Source: Streptomyces phaeochromogenes
Lineage (GTDB): Bacteria > Actinomycetota > Actinomycetes > Streptomycetales > Streptomycetaceae
Assembly (NCBI RefSeq): GCF_001418655.1
Contig: NZ_LIQZ01000159.1
Location: forward strand, 1-64,000
DNA: 64,000 nt
Reading direction: 5' to 3'
Below, one piece after another: positions 24,058 to 34,152 of the stretch. Below the pieces are notes generated by a model, which worked only from the letters and a program-made list of their open reading frames with translations, did not search any database and had not been told where the DNA came from. Positions within the stretch are counted from its first letter, which is position 1; each line of letters begins with the position of its first letter. Both the position numbers and the translations under genes were made by a program.

Positions 24058-26088
24058 TCAGCGCCCCAGAGCCTCCCGGAGACGGTCGACATCGGTCGTC
24101 GGAGCGTCACATGTGAAGTTACGGCAGACATACGCCGTCGGTTCACCGCTCACAAGCAATCGTTCCGCGAGCAAAGGCAGTTCGTCACTGTCCGGAGCGC
24201 CCACGGCGACGACCGCGCCCGGCGCGGTGGCGAGGAGGGCCGCCCGGTGGAGCTCCTTGGTCGCCGGATCGTCGACCGGTCCGACCACGGCGACCTCACG
24301 CGGCCCGTCGAGCAGCGCCTCGGCCGTGGCGAGACCCCAGCCGATGAAGCGCGGGGCGCGTGGGCCGAGCGCCTTGACGACGCCCAACGCCCGTTCCGCG
24401 GCGGCCCGGTGGGGCTCGGCGCCGGTCTGGGCGGCGTAGCTCAGCAAAGCACCGGCCGCCGCGCTCCAGCCGGAGGGTGTGGCGTTGTCGGTCGGATCCT
24501 GCGGGCGGCGGATGAGCTTCTCGGCATCGGCGGCCGTGTCGTACAGCGTTCCTGACTCCTCGTCGGTGAACTGCACGAGGACGTGGTCGAGGAGGAAACC
24601 GGCGAATTCCAGCCAGACGCCCTCGCCGGTCACCGAGGCGAGCGCGAGGAAGCCCTCCGAGACGTCCGCGTAGTCCTCCAGCACACCCGCGTTGGCACCG
24701 ACGCGACCGTCCTTGCTGGTACGGGCGAGCCGGGCGTGCTCGTCCAGATGGATCCGGACGAGGAGGTCGGCGGCGCCGAGTGCCGCCTCGATCAGGTCGG
24801 GGCGGTCGAAGTAGGCGCCGGTCTCGGCGAGGGCGGCGACGGCGAGCCCGTTCCAGGCGGCGACCACCTTGTCGTCCCGGCCGGGAGCCGGTCGTTCGCC
24901 GCGCGCTTCGAGGAGCCGCGCCCGGACGGAGGCGATCCTCTCCGCGTCGAACACGCCCTCGCTCTGCGGGAGCTGGAGGACGGAGGCGCCCTCCTCGAAG
25001 GTGCCCTCCTCGGTCACGCCGAAGTAGTCGGCGGCGAGTTCGGCGTCCCGCTCGCCGAGAACCTCGACAAGCTGCGCGGGCGTCCAGACGTAGTACGCGC
25101 CCTCGACGTGCCTGCCGCTCCCGTCGTCGCTGTCGGCGTCGAGCGCGGAGGCGAACCCGCCCTCGTTCGTGCGGAGTTCGCGGACCATGAAGTCGGCCGT
25201 CTCCAGAGCGACGCGGCGGGCGAGGTCGGACCCGGTGGACCGCCACAGGTGCGCGTACACCCGGCACAGCAGGGCGTTGTCGTACAGCATCTTCTCGAAG
25301 TGCGGCACGACCCACTCGCGGTCGACGGAGTAGCGGGCGAAGCCGCCGCCGAGCTGGTCGTAGATCCCGCCGCGGGCCATCCGCTCACAGGTGTCGGCGG
25401 CCATCTGCAGCGCGCCCTCGGAGCCGGTGCGGGCGTGGTGCCGCAGCAGGAACTCGATCGCCATCGACGGCGGGAACTTGGGCGCGCCGCCGAAGCCGCC
25501 GCGACTGGAGTCGTAGTCCCGGGTGAGGCCGAGCAGCGCCCCCGCGAGGTCCTCCTCGCCGGGCACCTGGGTGTCGCCGAACGCGATCTCCCGGCCCGCC
25601 AGGTCCCGCACGATCTTCTCGGCGACCTCCGCGACCTCGTCCCGCCGGTCGGTCCACGCGCTGTGCACGCCTTCGAGGACCTGCCGGAAGGAGGGGCTCC
25701 CGTGCCGGGGTGCGGGCGGGAAGTAGGTGCCGAAGTAGAACGGCTCGGCGTCGGGCGTGAGGAACACCGTCATGGGCCAGCCGCCCTGCCCGGTCGCCGC
25801 CTGCACGGCCTCCATGTAGACGGCGTCGACGTCGGGCCGCTCCTCCCGGTCGACCTTGACGCTCACGAAGTGCGCGTTGAGGTAGTCGGCGGTCTCCTGG
25901 TCCTCGAACGACTCGTGCGCCATGACGTGGCACCAGTGACAGCTGCTGTACCCGACGCTGAGCAGCACGGGTTTGCCGCTCTTGCGTGCCTCCTCGAAGG
26001 CCTCGGCCGACCAGGGCCACCAGTCGACGGGGTTGTCGGCGTGCTGGAGGAGGTAGGGAGACGTCTCATGGGCCAGTCGGTTCGGCAT
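24058..26088 (-). CDS. DUF255 thioredoxin-domain protein (YyaL / spermatogenesis-associated 20-like)
   Basis: A 676-residue cytoplasmic protein. The N-terminal DUF255 thioredoxin-fold domain (residues 1-165) has the Cys50-His-Trp-Cys53 motif in GYSSCHWCHVM. The rest is an (alpha/alpha)6-barrel related to N-acylglucosamine 2-epimerases and cellobiose epimerases. It starts with the family-typical PNRLAHETSPYLLQHA; I chose ATG 26088, although ATG 26097 and an upstream in-frame start at 26121 exist. It is convergent with nothing and upstream of the polysaccharide operon, separated by about 200 nt of promoter-like DNA. Homologues occur from bacteria to mammals; the reaction is not known to me. Confidence 0.88.
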   Translation of the reverse strand: MPNRLAHETSPYLLQHADNPVDWWPWSAEAFEEARKSGKPVLLSVGYSSCHWCHVMAHESFEDQETADYLNAHFVSVKVDREERPDVDAVYMEAVQAATGQGGWPMTVFLTPDAEPFYFGTYFPPAPRHGSPSFRQVLEGVHSAWTDRRDEVAEVAEKIVRDLAGREIAFGDTQVPGEEDLAGALLGLTRDYDSSRGGFGGAPKFPPSMAIEFLLRHHARTGSEGALQMAADTCERMARGGIYDQLGGGFARYSVDREWVVPHFEKMLYDNALLCRVYAHLWRSTGSDLARRVALETADFMVRELRTNEGGFASALDADSDDGSGRHVEGAYYVWTPAQLVEVLGERDAELAADYFGVTEEGTFEEGASVLQLPQSEGVFDAERIASVRARLLEARGERPAPGRDDKVVAAWNGLAVAALAETGAYFDRPDLIEAALGAADLLVRIHLDEHARLARTSKDGRVGANAGVLEDYADVSEGFLALASVTGEGVWLEFAGFLLDHVLVQFTDEESGTLYDTAADAEKLIRRPQDPTDNATPSGWSAAAGALLSYAAQTGAEPHRAAAERALGVVKALGPRAPRFIGWGLATAEALLDGPREVAVVGPVDDPATKELHRAALLATAPGAVVAVGAPDSDELPLLAERLLVSGEPTAYVCRNFTCDAPTTDVDRLREALGR

Positions 26089-26271
26089 GGGGTCCATCCT
26101 GCCGCAGTACCCGGTGGGCAATGCGGATCACCCGTGCGCGCCGGGGGTAGGTGATGGGTCCGACGCATTCCGGTTGGGCGTGGACATGACAGAGGCTGAT
26201 TCTCTCGCCTTCCCCGCCCATCCGCAGGACACTTGACCAAGAAAGCCGTTGCCGGCGGAGGGGGACGCGAT

Positions 26272-29200
26272 ATGCGGGACAGCCATCGGGCGGAGGCCGA
26301 ACGGCTGTTGGTGCGGGCCGTGGAGGAGGAGGTCCGGCGCTCGGGCGGGCGGGCCGACGGGGGCGCGCTGCTGTCGCGGGCACGGGCCGCTCTGGACACG
26401 ATGGAGCAAACCGCCACGGAGGAGTACAAGGCGTTCACCTCGGCGCTGGACGAGGCGGAGGCGGGCCGATTGACCTTCGGCCAGCGGTACGCCCGCGAGG
26501 GCGCCGGAACTCCCCTGCTGGTGGCGGCCGTTGCCGCACTCGCGGCCTGCGTCGCGGACCTGGCGCTCGGCACGGGCGCGGGCATCGCCGTGGGCGCCGG
26601 CGCGGTCGTCGGCATCGCGGGCGCCGCGGCCACGGTGGCGAAGGTGACGGCATCCCATCTGCCGGCCGCGAGCCGCCGGGCGGGGGCCCTCGGCCAGCCC
26701 GGCGGCCCCGAACAGCTGCGCCTGACGTGGCTGACCGCCCTGGAAGTACGCGGCATCCGGCCGTTCTTCGACCAGCAGCGCGTCCTCATCGCGTCCACCG
26801 GCGCGAAGAAGGGGGCGCCCCAGCTGCGGCGTACGGACAAGAGCGCGGCGGCCCGCAGACGGAGTGTCCTGGAGCAGTCGTTCGGCCAGCTTCCCGAGCC
26901 GGTCGGTCCGTTCGCGGGCCGGCGGCAGGAGCTGTTGCGGGTCGCGCAGTGGGTGCACGCGGCCCGGGCGAGCACGGAGACCAGACCGACGGTGGTCGTG
27001 CTGTACGGCGCGCCCGGCTCCGGCCGCAGCACCCTCGCCGTCCGGGCGGCGCACGAACTGAAGGACCAGTTCCGCGGCGCCTGCGTGGTGGACCTGCGCG
27101 GCGACAGCCCGGAGGAGTCGCCGCTGACGACCCGCGACGCGCTGCTGCACCTGCTCAACCGGCTCGGCGCGCCCCGCGAGCAGCTGCTGTTCCGTGAGCG
27201 TTCCTCGCAGGACCAGCAGGTCAGGCGGCTCGCCGAGCTCTACCACAAGCATCTGACCGGCCTCCCGGTGACGATCGTGCTCAACGACGCGAGCGATGTG
27301 GAGCAGGTGCGCACGCTCGTGCCCGAGCGCTCCGACAGCCTCGTCGTGGTCACCGCCCGCAAACCCCTCGACCTGCCCGCCGACCTCCCCGCCTGGGTGC
27401 ACCAGTTGGCGGTGGAGCCGCTGACCGCGCCGGGCGCCGAGGAGCTCCTGAAGGCGGCGGCACAGGACAGTTCGGCCCCGTACGACGCCGAATCGACCGA
27501 CCGGGTAAGGGAGTTGTGCGGTGGCCTCCCGCTGGCGCTGCGCATCGCGGGCTCGTCGCTGGGCCCGCGCACACCCAGCCGGCTCGCCACCGACCTGGCG
27601 GCGTACGGACCCGTCGAGCCGGTCGAGCGGGTGCTGTGGCTGCGCTACACGGACCAGTCGGACACCGGCCGGCGGCTGCTGCGACGGCTCGCGCTGGCGG
27701 GCCGCGCCTCGCTGGGCGCCGCCGCGGCTGCAGCCCTGCTCGCGACGGACGAGCCGGAGGCCACCCGCCACCTGGAGGCCCTCTCCCGCGCGGGCCTCAT
27801 CGACCACGTCCGCGGCAGCCGCTACCGCCTGCACGACCTCGTACGCGCCTTCGCGCAGGCCCGCCTCCTCGACGAGGAGGAGCCGTCCGAGCGCACGGCC
27901 GCGCAGGAACGTCTCATCGCGAACTACGCCGAGCTCGCGGACTCGGTGATCCGCCTGGTCGACGGCAAGACGTCCACGCGCGCCGACCAGTTCGGCCCGC
28001 ACGGCTTCACCTCGCTGGACGCGGCCCTGCGCTGGCTGGACGACGAGTCGAGCTTCATCACGGCGGCCCTGCGGCACGCGGAGGGCGTCAACCAGGCGAC
28101 GGTGCTCAACCTCCTGGGCGCGCTGTGCGACTACTGCCTGCTGCGCGGCGACCTCTACCGCCTGGGCGAGATCAGCGAGTTGACGCAGGCCGTCGACCAG
28201 GGGCTGCTCGTGCGCTCGGTCCAGTGGCGTACGGGCATCGCGGCCCGCCAGCTCGGCGAGCTCGACAAGGCTCGTACGCAACTGGCCTCCGTGGTGGACC
28301 TCTACTTCGAGGCGCACCACGACGCGGGCGCGGCACGGGCGCTCTGCTCGCTCGGGATCACCCTCCACCACCAGGGCAACCTCACGGAGGCGGCGGCGAA
28401 GCTCCAGGAGGCCATGGACCTCCAGGCCTCCCCCGAGCTCTCGGCGGACCGCGCCTGGACGATGCACGCGCTGGCGGCCGTGGAACGGGACCGCGCGAGA
28501 CTGCGCGAGGCGCTCGACCTCCTGACCCAGGCCCTGGTCCTGCACCGCGAGGGCGAGTCCGTGCACGGCGAGGCCTGGGCCCACTTCCAGCTCGGCCAGC
28601 TGGGCCTGCGCATGGGCGACGTACCGCGCGCCGAGTCCGAGCTCCGCGAGGCCCTCGACCTGTACGGCCGCACGCGTGACGCCCGCGGCGAGGCCTGGGC
28701 CCTCACCCAGCTCGCCCGGGCCCGCCTGGTCGACGGCGACCCGTCGTCCGCGGTGGACGGCCTGCGCCAGGCGGCCTCCCGCCACCGCGACAACGAGGAC
28801 TCACGGGGCGAGGCGTGGACGGTCTACTACCTCGGCCAGGCCCTGGAGGAGACCGGCAACCTCGACCAGGCGGTCCGCGAACTGGAACGCTCGCGGACGA
28901 TGTTCTCCCGCATCCGCGACGTCTACGGCCTGGCGTGCGCCCGCCACCACTCGGCCCGGGTGACCCGCGACCAGCGTGCCGCCCAGACCGGCTCCCTGCG
29001 GAACTCGGGTTTCGCCCGCCAGCTCCTGGTGGACGCGCGGGCCGACTTCCAGCGGATCGGCGTCGCCCACGGGGAGGCCTGGACCTGCCTGGAACTGGCG
29101 GTCGTCGACGCCGGCAACGCCCGCACCCAGCCTGCCCTCGCCCTCTGCGACGAGGCCGCGTCCCTCTTCGCCTCCTACGGCGACCGCCGCGGCGAGGACT

Positions 29201-29475
29201 GGTCCCGCTTCCTGCGCTGCACACTCCTCCCGTACGCCTCCCCGGGCGGCGTGGAGGTCGGCACGGCGGTGGCCCAGGAGGAACTGGCCCAGCTCTCCCG
29301 CACCGGCCACCCCACCCGCGACGGAAAACTCGACGACTACATCGAGGCGTACCAGCTCCTCCTGGAACGAGGAGCCGACCTGGAAGCCGGCTGGCAGGCC
29401 TGGCGCCTCGGCATGGTCCCGAACCGGCATGCGCGAGAGGTGATGGGGGTGGCCGTTTCGGCTCGGCGGGGGTGA
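26272..29475 (+). CDS. STAND-type ATPase with TPR array, variant P-loop
   Basis: A 1067-residue protein. The N-terminal helical region (1-75) leads to a hydrophobic double segment (about 78-135) that probably anchors it in the membrane. An NB-ARC/AAA-like domain follows (215-530), then about nine TPR-like repeats to residue 1010 (ALCSLGITLHHQGNLTEAAA; GEAWALTQLARARLVDGD). The P-loop is GAPGSGRST (246-254): the usual Walker A lysine is Arg252. The Walker B region reads TIVLNDASD, with Asn where the first Asp is expected. This suggests weak or no ATP hydrolysis. It resembles AfsR-type regulators without the DNA-binding part. ATG 26272 is chosen for its GGAGGGGG ribosome site over a TTG at 26233. 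Monocistronic; role unknown. Confidence 0.82.
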   Translation: MRDSHRAEAERLLVRAVEEEVRRSGGRADGGALLSRARAALDTMEQTATEEYKAFTSALDEAEAGRLTFGQRYAREGAGTPLLVAAVAALAACVADLALGTGAGIAVGAGAVVGIAGAAATVAKVTASHLPAASRRAGALGQPGGPEQLRLTWLTALEVRGIRPFFDQQRVLIASTGAKKGAPQLRRTDKSAAARRRSVLEQSFGQLPEPVGPFAGRRQELLRVAQWVHAARASTETRPTVVVLYGAPGSGRSTLAVRAAHELKDQFRGACVVDLRGDSPEESPLTTRDALLHLLNRLGAPREQLLFRERSSQDQQVRRLAELYHKHLTGLPVTIVLNDASDVEQVRTLVPERSDSLVVVTARKPLDLPADLPAWVHQLAVEPLTAPGAEELLKAAAQDSSAPYDAESTDRVRELCGGLPLALRIAGSSLGPRTPSRLATDLAAYGPVEPVERVLWLRYTDQSDTGRRLLRRLALAGRASLGAAAAAALLATDEPEATRHLEALSRAGLIDHVRGSRYRLHDLVRAFAQARLLDEEEPSERTAAQERLIANYAELADSVIRLVDGKTSTRADQFGPHGFTSLDAALRWLDDESSFITAALRHAEGVNQATVLNLLGALCDYCLLRGDLYRLGEISELTQAVDQGLLVRSVQWRTGIAARQLGELDKARTQLASVVDLYFEAHHDAGAARALCSLGITLHHQGNLTEAAAKLQEAMDLQASPELSADRAWTMHALAAVERDRARLREALDLLTQALVLHREGESVHGEAWAHFQLGQLGLRMGDVPRAESELREALDLYGRTRDARGEAWALTQLARARLVDGDPSSAVDGLRQAASRHRDNEDSRGEAWTVYYLGQALEETGNLDQAVRELERSRTMFSRIRDVYGLACARHHSARVTRDQRAAQTGSLRNSGFARQLLVDARADFQRIGVAHGEAWTCLELAVVDAGNARTQPALALCDEAASLFASYGDRRGEDWSRFLRCTLLPYASPGGVEVGTAVAQEELAQLSRTGHPTRDGKLDDYIEAYQLLLERGADLEAGWQAWRLGMVPNRHAREVMGVAVSARRG

Positions 29476-29602
29476 GGCACCCGGGCCGGGGGTGAGGCGC
29501 GCAAGCCCGAAGGAGGCGCGCACGCGTACCCAGGTCCTGATGCGGTGCCGCCTGTGGCGTGTCACCGCATCAGGGCCTCGGCCCGATCGGACCCCGTCGG
29601 CC

Positions 29603-29878
29603 TCAGCCCTTGGCGGGCGAGGCCTTCCCTCCGGAGCCGGCCGGACCGGCCGAACCAGCCGGTTCCGGCTCGGAGGGGGCAGCCTTCGGGTCGGCCTCCT
29701 CCGTGAAGTCGACCCTTCCCAGCTGCCGGTTCATCGATTTCATCAGGCCCCAGACCGCCAGGGCCATCACCGCGAAGACGATGAAGCCGAGGACACCGGG
29801 GGTGACCTTGTTCTCGTCGACCTCCTTGGCGAGGGGGACGAGGTGTGTCAGTGCCAGGCTTGCGCTCATGTCAGGCAT
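29603..29878 (-). CDS. Small conserved membrane protein downstream of mca
   Basis: A 91-residue protein with one strongly hydrophobic segment (TPGVLGFIVFAVMALAVWGLM, residues 26-46) and a charged, Pro/Ala/Gly-rich cytoplasmic tail. The ATG at 29878 overlaps the mca stop (29871), so it is likely translated with mca; an internal ATG at 29869 (MSASLALTH) is equally plausible and fits the usual start of such proteins. I know it only as a conserved actinomycete companion of mca; no function can be assigned. Confidence 0.75.
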   Translation of the reverse strand: MPDMSASLALTHLVPLAKEVDENKVTPGVLGFIVFAVMALAVWGLMKSMNRQLGRVDFTEEADPKAAPSEPEPAGSAGPAGSGGKASPAKG

Positions 29879-30752
29879 TGTCGCGGATGCCCGCGAAGAG
29901 GTCGTCCTCGGGGAGGGAGGTATCGACGAGCGACTTCGCGAGCTCGTACTCCTCGGTCGGCCAGACCTTCCGCTGGAGGTCCATCGGGATCCGGAACCAG
30001 CCGCCGTCGGGGTCGATCTGCGTGGCGTGGGCGATGAGGGCCTTGTCGCGGATCTCGTAGAAGTCGGCGCACGGGACGTGCGTCGTCAGGATCCGCTCGG
30101 TGCGCTCGAACTCGTCCCAGCGCTTCAGCCAGTCCCCGTACGGCGACTCCAGGCCGCGCTCCAGCATCGCGTTGTGCAGCGCCTCGGTGCGCGGGCGGTT
30201 GAAGCCCTGGTTGTAGTAGAGCTTCTGCGGCTGGAAGGCCGGGCCGAACTCCGACTCCGGGTACTTCTCGGTGTCCGCCGCGCCCTCGAACGCCACCATC
30301 GAGATCTTGTGGGTCATGATGTGGTCCGGGTGCGGATACCCGCCGTTCTCGTCGTAGGTGGTGATCACCTGCGGACGGAAGGCGCGGATCTTGCGGACCA
30401 GCTCACCGGCCGCCTTGTCGACGTCCTCCAGGGCGAAGCAGCCCTCGGGCAGCGGCGGCAGCGGGTCGCCCTCGGGCAGGCCCGAGTCCACGAAGCCGAG
30501 CCACTCCTGCTTGACGCCGAGGATCTCGCGGGCCTCGTCCATCTCCTTCTTGCGTACCTCGTGGATGTGCTCCTCGACGTACTTGTCCCCCTGAAGCTTC
30601 GGATTGAGGATGGAGCCGCGCTCCCCGCCCGTGCAGGTCACGACCAGCACGTCCACCCCCTCGGACACGTACTTCGCCATGGTGGCCGCGCCCTTCGACG
30701 ACTCGTCGTCGGGGTGGGCGTGGACGGCCATCAGTCGCAGCTGGTCAGTCAA
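29871..30752 (-). CDS. mca: Mycothiol S-conjugate amidase Mca
   Basis: A 293-residue zinc amidase of the LmbE/PIG-L family. It cleaves mycothiol S-conjugates of toxins and drugs to a mercapturic acid (exported) and GlcN-Ins (recycled), the actinomycete counterpart of glutathione detoxification. The zinc motif AHPDDE (12-17) and the later HPDH (142-145) are present, as are the Mca-specific stretches EEHIHEVRKKEMDEA and GFNRPRTEALH, which separate it from MshB. The start is TTG 30752 with GAGGA upstream. It overlaps the small membrane protein gene downstream. Confidence 0.93.
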   Translation of the reverse strand: MTDQLRLMAVHAHPDDESSKGAATMAKYVSEGVDVLVVTCTGGERGSILNPKLQGDKYVEEHIHEVRKKEMDEAREILGVKQEWLGFVDSGLPEGDPLPPLPEGCFALEDVDKAAGELVRKIRAFRPQVITTYDENGGYPHPDHIMTHKISMVAFEGAADTEKYPESEFGPAFQPQKLYYNQGFNRPRTEALHNAMLERGLESPYGDWLKRWDEFERTERILTTHVPCADFYEIRDKALIAHATQIDPDGGWFRIPMDLQRKVWPTEEYELAKSLVDTSLPEDDLFAGIRDNA

Positions 30753-30877
30753 GACTCAATCCTCGTAAGTCGGCGCCCGGTGGGAAACGGCGCGATCGGC
30801 GCTTCTATAGTGACCGAATCGGGGGGCGAATAATTCCGGGCCCCGAACCCCGCCCGCTCGCCCCGGAGAGGACGATC

Positions 30878-31270
30878 ATGAGTACGGTGCAGCTGCCCGA
30901 GGGCCGGTACGGCCGCTCCACGGACGGGCGCGCCGACCGCAGGCTCAGGATCATCGGTGCGGTGCTGGGGGCGGCCCTGCTCGCCCTGGTCGGCTATTTC
31001 GCCTACTACTACGTCGGCGGCAACAAGATCAGCGCCGAGATCATCACCTACGACCTCTCGGACACCTCGGTGAAGGTGCACCTGGAGGTCCGCAAGGACG
31101 CCGACGCGAGCGGCTACTGCACGATCCGCTCACAGGCCGAGAGCGGTGCCGAGGTGGGCCGCGCGGACTTCCGCTTCGACCAGGACTCCAGCCGCATCGA
31201 CAAGGTCGTCACCCTCCGCACCACGGCCCCCGGCACGACCGCGGAACTCCTCGGCTGCCACGCGGACTGA
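30878..31270 (+). CDS. DUF4307 membrane protein
   Basis: A 130-residue protein: a short basic cytoplasmic N-terminus (GRYGRSTDGRADRRLR), one transmembrane helix (residues 24-47, IIGAVLGAALLALVGYFAYYY) and an extracytoplasmic beta-rich domain of about 80 residues with two Cys (Cys82 and near-terminal Cys127) that could pair. This matches the actinobacterial DUF4307 family, commonly next to mca. The ATG at 30878 follows GGAGAGG. It is divergent from mca, so the 125 nt between them hold both promoters. Function unknown. Confidence 0.85.
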   Translation: MSTVQLPEGRYGRSTDGRADRRLRIIGAVLGAALLALVGYFAYYYVGGNKISAEIITYDLSDTSVKVHLEVRKDADASGYCTIRSQAESGAEVGRADFRFDQDSSRIDKVVTLRTTAPGTTAELLGCHAD

Positions 31271-31460
31271 GTCCCGTCGCGCGGCTGACGGATGTCACCC
31301 TGGACAACTGGCCGCTGACCTGCGTTGACGTATTACTGATGGCTTATGTCCTCCCCCTTTGGGCCGTGAATTGTTAGGCTCGTGGTTTCGCCCACCCGTG
31401 AAGGAACATTCTTCTGGGTAGGGCGATGCTTTGTATTCCCAGTACCTACGAGGAGCACCT

Positions 31461-31958
31461 GTGACCCAGACCAGCGAGAACGTCACCTGGCTGACCCAGG
31501 AGGCGTACAACCAGCTCAAGGCCGAGCTGGATCACCTGTCTGGTCCTGCGCGCACGGAGATCGCCGCCAAGATCGCGGCTGCGCGCGAGGAGGGCGATCT
31601 GCGCGAGAACGGCGGGTACCACGCGGCCAAGGAGGAGCAGGGCAAGCAGGAGCTCCGTGTGCGCCAGCTGACCCAGCTCCTGGAGAACGCCAAGGTGGGC
31701 GAGGCCCCGGCGGCCGACGGCGCGGTCGCGCCCGGCATGGTCGTGACCATCGCCTTCGACGGCGACAAGGACGACACGCTCACGTTCCTGCTCGCCTCTC
31801 GTGAGTACGCGAGCACGGACATCGAGACGTACTCGCCGCAGTCCCCGCTGGGCTCCGGCGTGAACGGCAAGAAGATCGGCCAGGACGCCGAGTACGAACT
31901 GCCGAACGGCAAGCTGGCCTCGGTGAAGATCCTGGAGGCCAAGCCGTACGCCGCGTAG
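31461..31958 (+). CDS. greA: Transcription elongation factor GreA
   Basis: A 165-residue GreA: an N-terminal antiparallel coiled coil (residues 10-80) with the acidic tip in AAAREEGDLRENGGYHAAKEE, where Asp and Glu enter the RNA polymerase secondary channel, and a C-terminal FKBP-like domain (80-165; SPLGSGVNGKKIGQ is the family signature). It stimulates transcript cleavage by backtracked polymerase. GTG 31461 is preceded by AGGAG at 31451-31455, so I reject the in-frame upstream start at 31431. A hairpin at 32021-32055 follows. Confidence 0.95.
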   Translation: MTQTSENVTWLTQEAYNQLKAELDHLSGPARTEIAAKIAAAREEGDLRENGGYHAAKEEQGKQELRVRQLTQLLENAKVGEAPAADGAVAPGMVVTIAFDGDKDDTLTFLLASREYASTDIETYSPQSPLGSGVNGKKIGQDAEYELPNGKLASVKILEAKPYAA

Positions 31959-32020
31959 TTCCTCCCGCGTCGCGTCGCGCGCTCTCCGCGCCTCGCGACC
32001 CGTCCAGCGCGTCGCCCCTG

Positions 32021-32055
32021 GTGAGCCCCCGGTGCCCATGGTCCGGGGGCTTCAC
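32021..32055. terminator. Terminator hairpin after greA
   Basis: GTGAGCCCCCGG (32021-32032) pairs with CCGGGGGCTTCAC (32043-32055), an 8-bp GC core extended by four pairs across a one-base bulge, with a 10-nt loop. It lies between greA (+) and the convergent ABC permease gene (-) and may serve both. Confidence 0.7.
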
Positions 32056-32102
32056 CATGTCCTGGGCGGGCCCGGGACCGTACCTCGGGCCATCGCCCTG
32101 CC

Positions 32103-32956
32103 TCAGGCCGCCGCCGAGCGGTACTTCCGTACCGCCAGCGTCCGGAAGATGACGACGATGAGGATCGAGTAGATCAGCGAGGCCCAGACCGGGTGCTGCA
32201 TGGGCCAGGCGCCGGACGTGGACAGGCCGGGGTCGCCGAAGAGCTTGCGGCAGGCCTGAACGGTCGCGCTGAACGGGTTCCAGTCGGCGATGTGGCGCAG
32301 CCAGGGCGTCATCTTGCTGGAGTCCACGAACGCGTTGGACAGGAACGTCACCGGAAAGAGCCAGATCAGACCACCCGAGGTCGCCGCCTCCGGGGTGCGC
32401 ACGGACAGTCCGATCAGCGCGCCGATCCAGGTGAACGCGTACCCGAGCAGCAGGAGCAGGCCGAAGCCGCCCATGATCTTCCCGAAGTTGGTCGGCTCCA
32501 TGGAGCCGGGACGCCAGCCCACGAGCAGCGCGACCATCGCGAGGACGAGCAGGGTCAGGGCCGTCTGGACAAGGTCCGCGACGGTACGGCCGGTCAGCAC
32601 CGCACCGCGTGCCATGGGCAGCGAGCGGAACCGGTCGATGAGGCCCTTGTGCATGTCGTCCGCGATGCCCGCCCCGGCGCCCGCGGTGGCGAAGGTGACG
32701 GTCTGCGCGAAGATGCCGGCCATCAGGAAGTTCTTGTAGACGTCCGGATTGGTGGTGTCCCCGATCTGCATCGAGCCGCCGAAGACGTACGTGAACAGCA
32801 CCACGAACATCACTGGCTGGATCAGGCCAAATAGGATCATTTCGGGAATTCGGGTCATCCGAATTAGGTTCCGCTTGGCCACGACCAGGGAGTCCCGGAC
32901 GGACTGGCCGAACGAGCCTCCCGGGGCAGCGGTCCGCACGGCGTCGGTGACGGCGC

Positions 32957-32960
<4 letters not shown>
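32103..32960 (-). CDS. ABC-2 type permease, DrrB-like
   Basis: A 285-residue permease of the daunorubicin-exporter (DrrB, ABC-2) type with six predicted transmembrane helices, starting with a cytoplasmic N-terminus that carries the ABC-2 amphipathic stretch (VAKRNLIRMTRIPEMILFG). The short GLIDRFRSLPMARGAVLTGR segment matches the coupling region of DrrB proteins. The GTG start 32960 overlaps the ATPase stop by 4 nt. With the ATPase upstream it forms an exporter of hydrophobic compounds; the substrate is not visible. Confidence 0.9.
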
Positions 32961-33976
<1,016 letters not shown>

Positions 33977-34091
33977 ATGAGTCTCCGAAAAGTGGTTGGG
34001 GATCCTGCAGAAGAGAGGCTATTTTTCTCAGGTTTGCCCCGCCCGACGAGCGGGTCGGCGACGAGGCGGACCTGCGACCAGAGACACACCA

Positions 34092-34109
34092 TAACGCGAT
34101 GTATCGCGT
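34092..34109. promoter_or_regulatory. Operator-like palindrome AACGCGAT-GT-ATCGCGTT
   Basis: Perfect 8-bp half-sites with a 2-nt spacer in the 176-nt gap upstream of the DrrAB-type genes (minus) and downstream of threonine dehydratase. Sites of this CGCGAT/ATCGCG kind occur before drug-exporter genes controlled by TetR or PadR proteins. No such regulator is adjacent, so the cognate protein must be encoded elsewhere. Confidence 0.55.
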
Positions 34110-34152
34110 TTCTCAACGGATTATTCCAACCGGGGCGACAGCCGATCCGACC

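Noticed and set aside
26128..28785. 885-codon minus-strand frame opposite the STAND/TPR gene
   Set aside because: Composition is typical of the complementary strand of GC-rich coding DNA; no motif seen.
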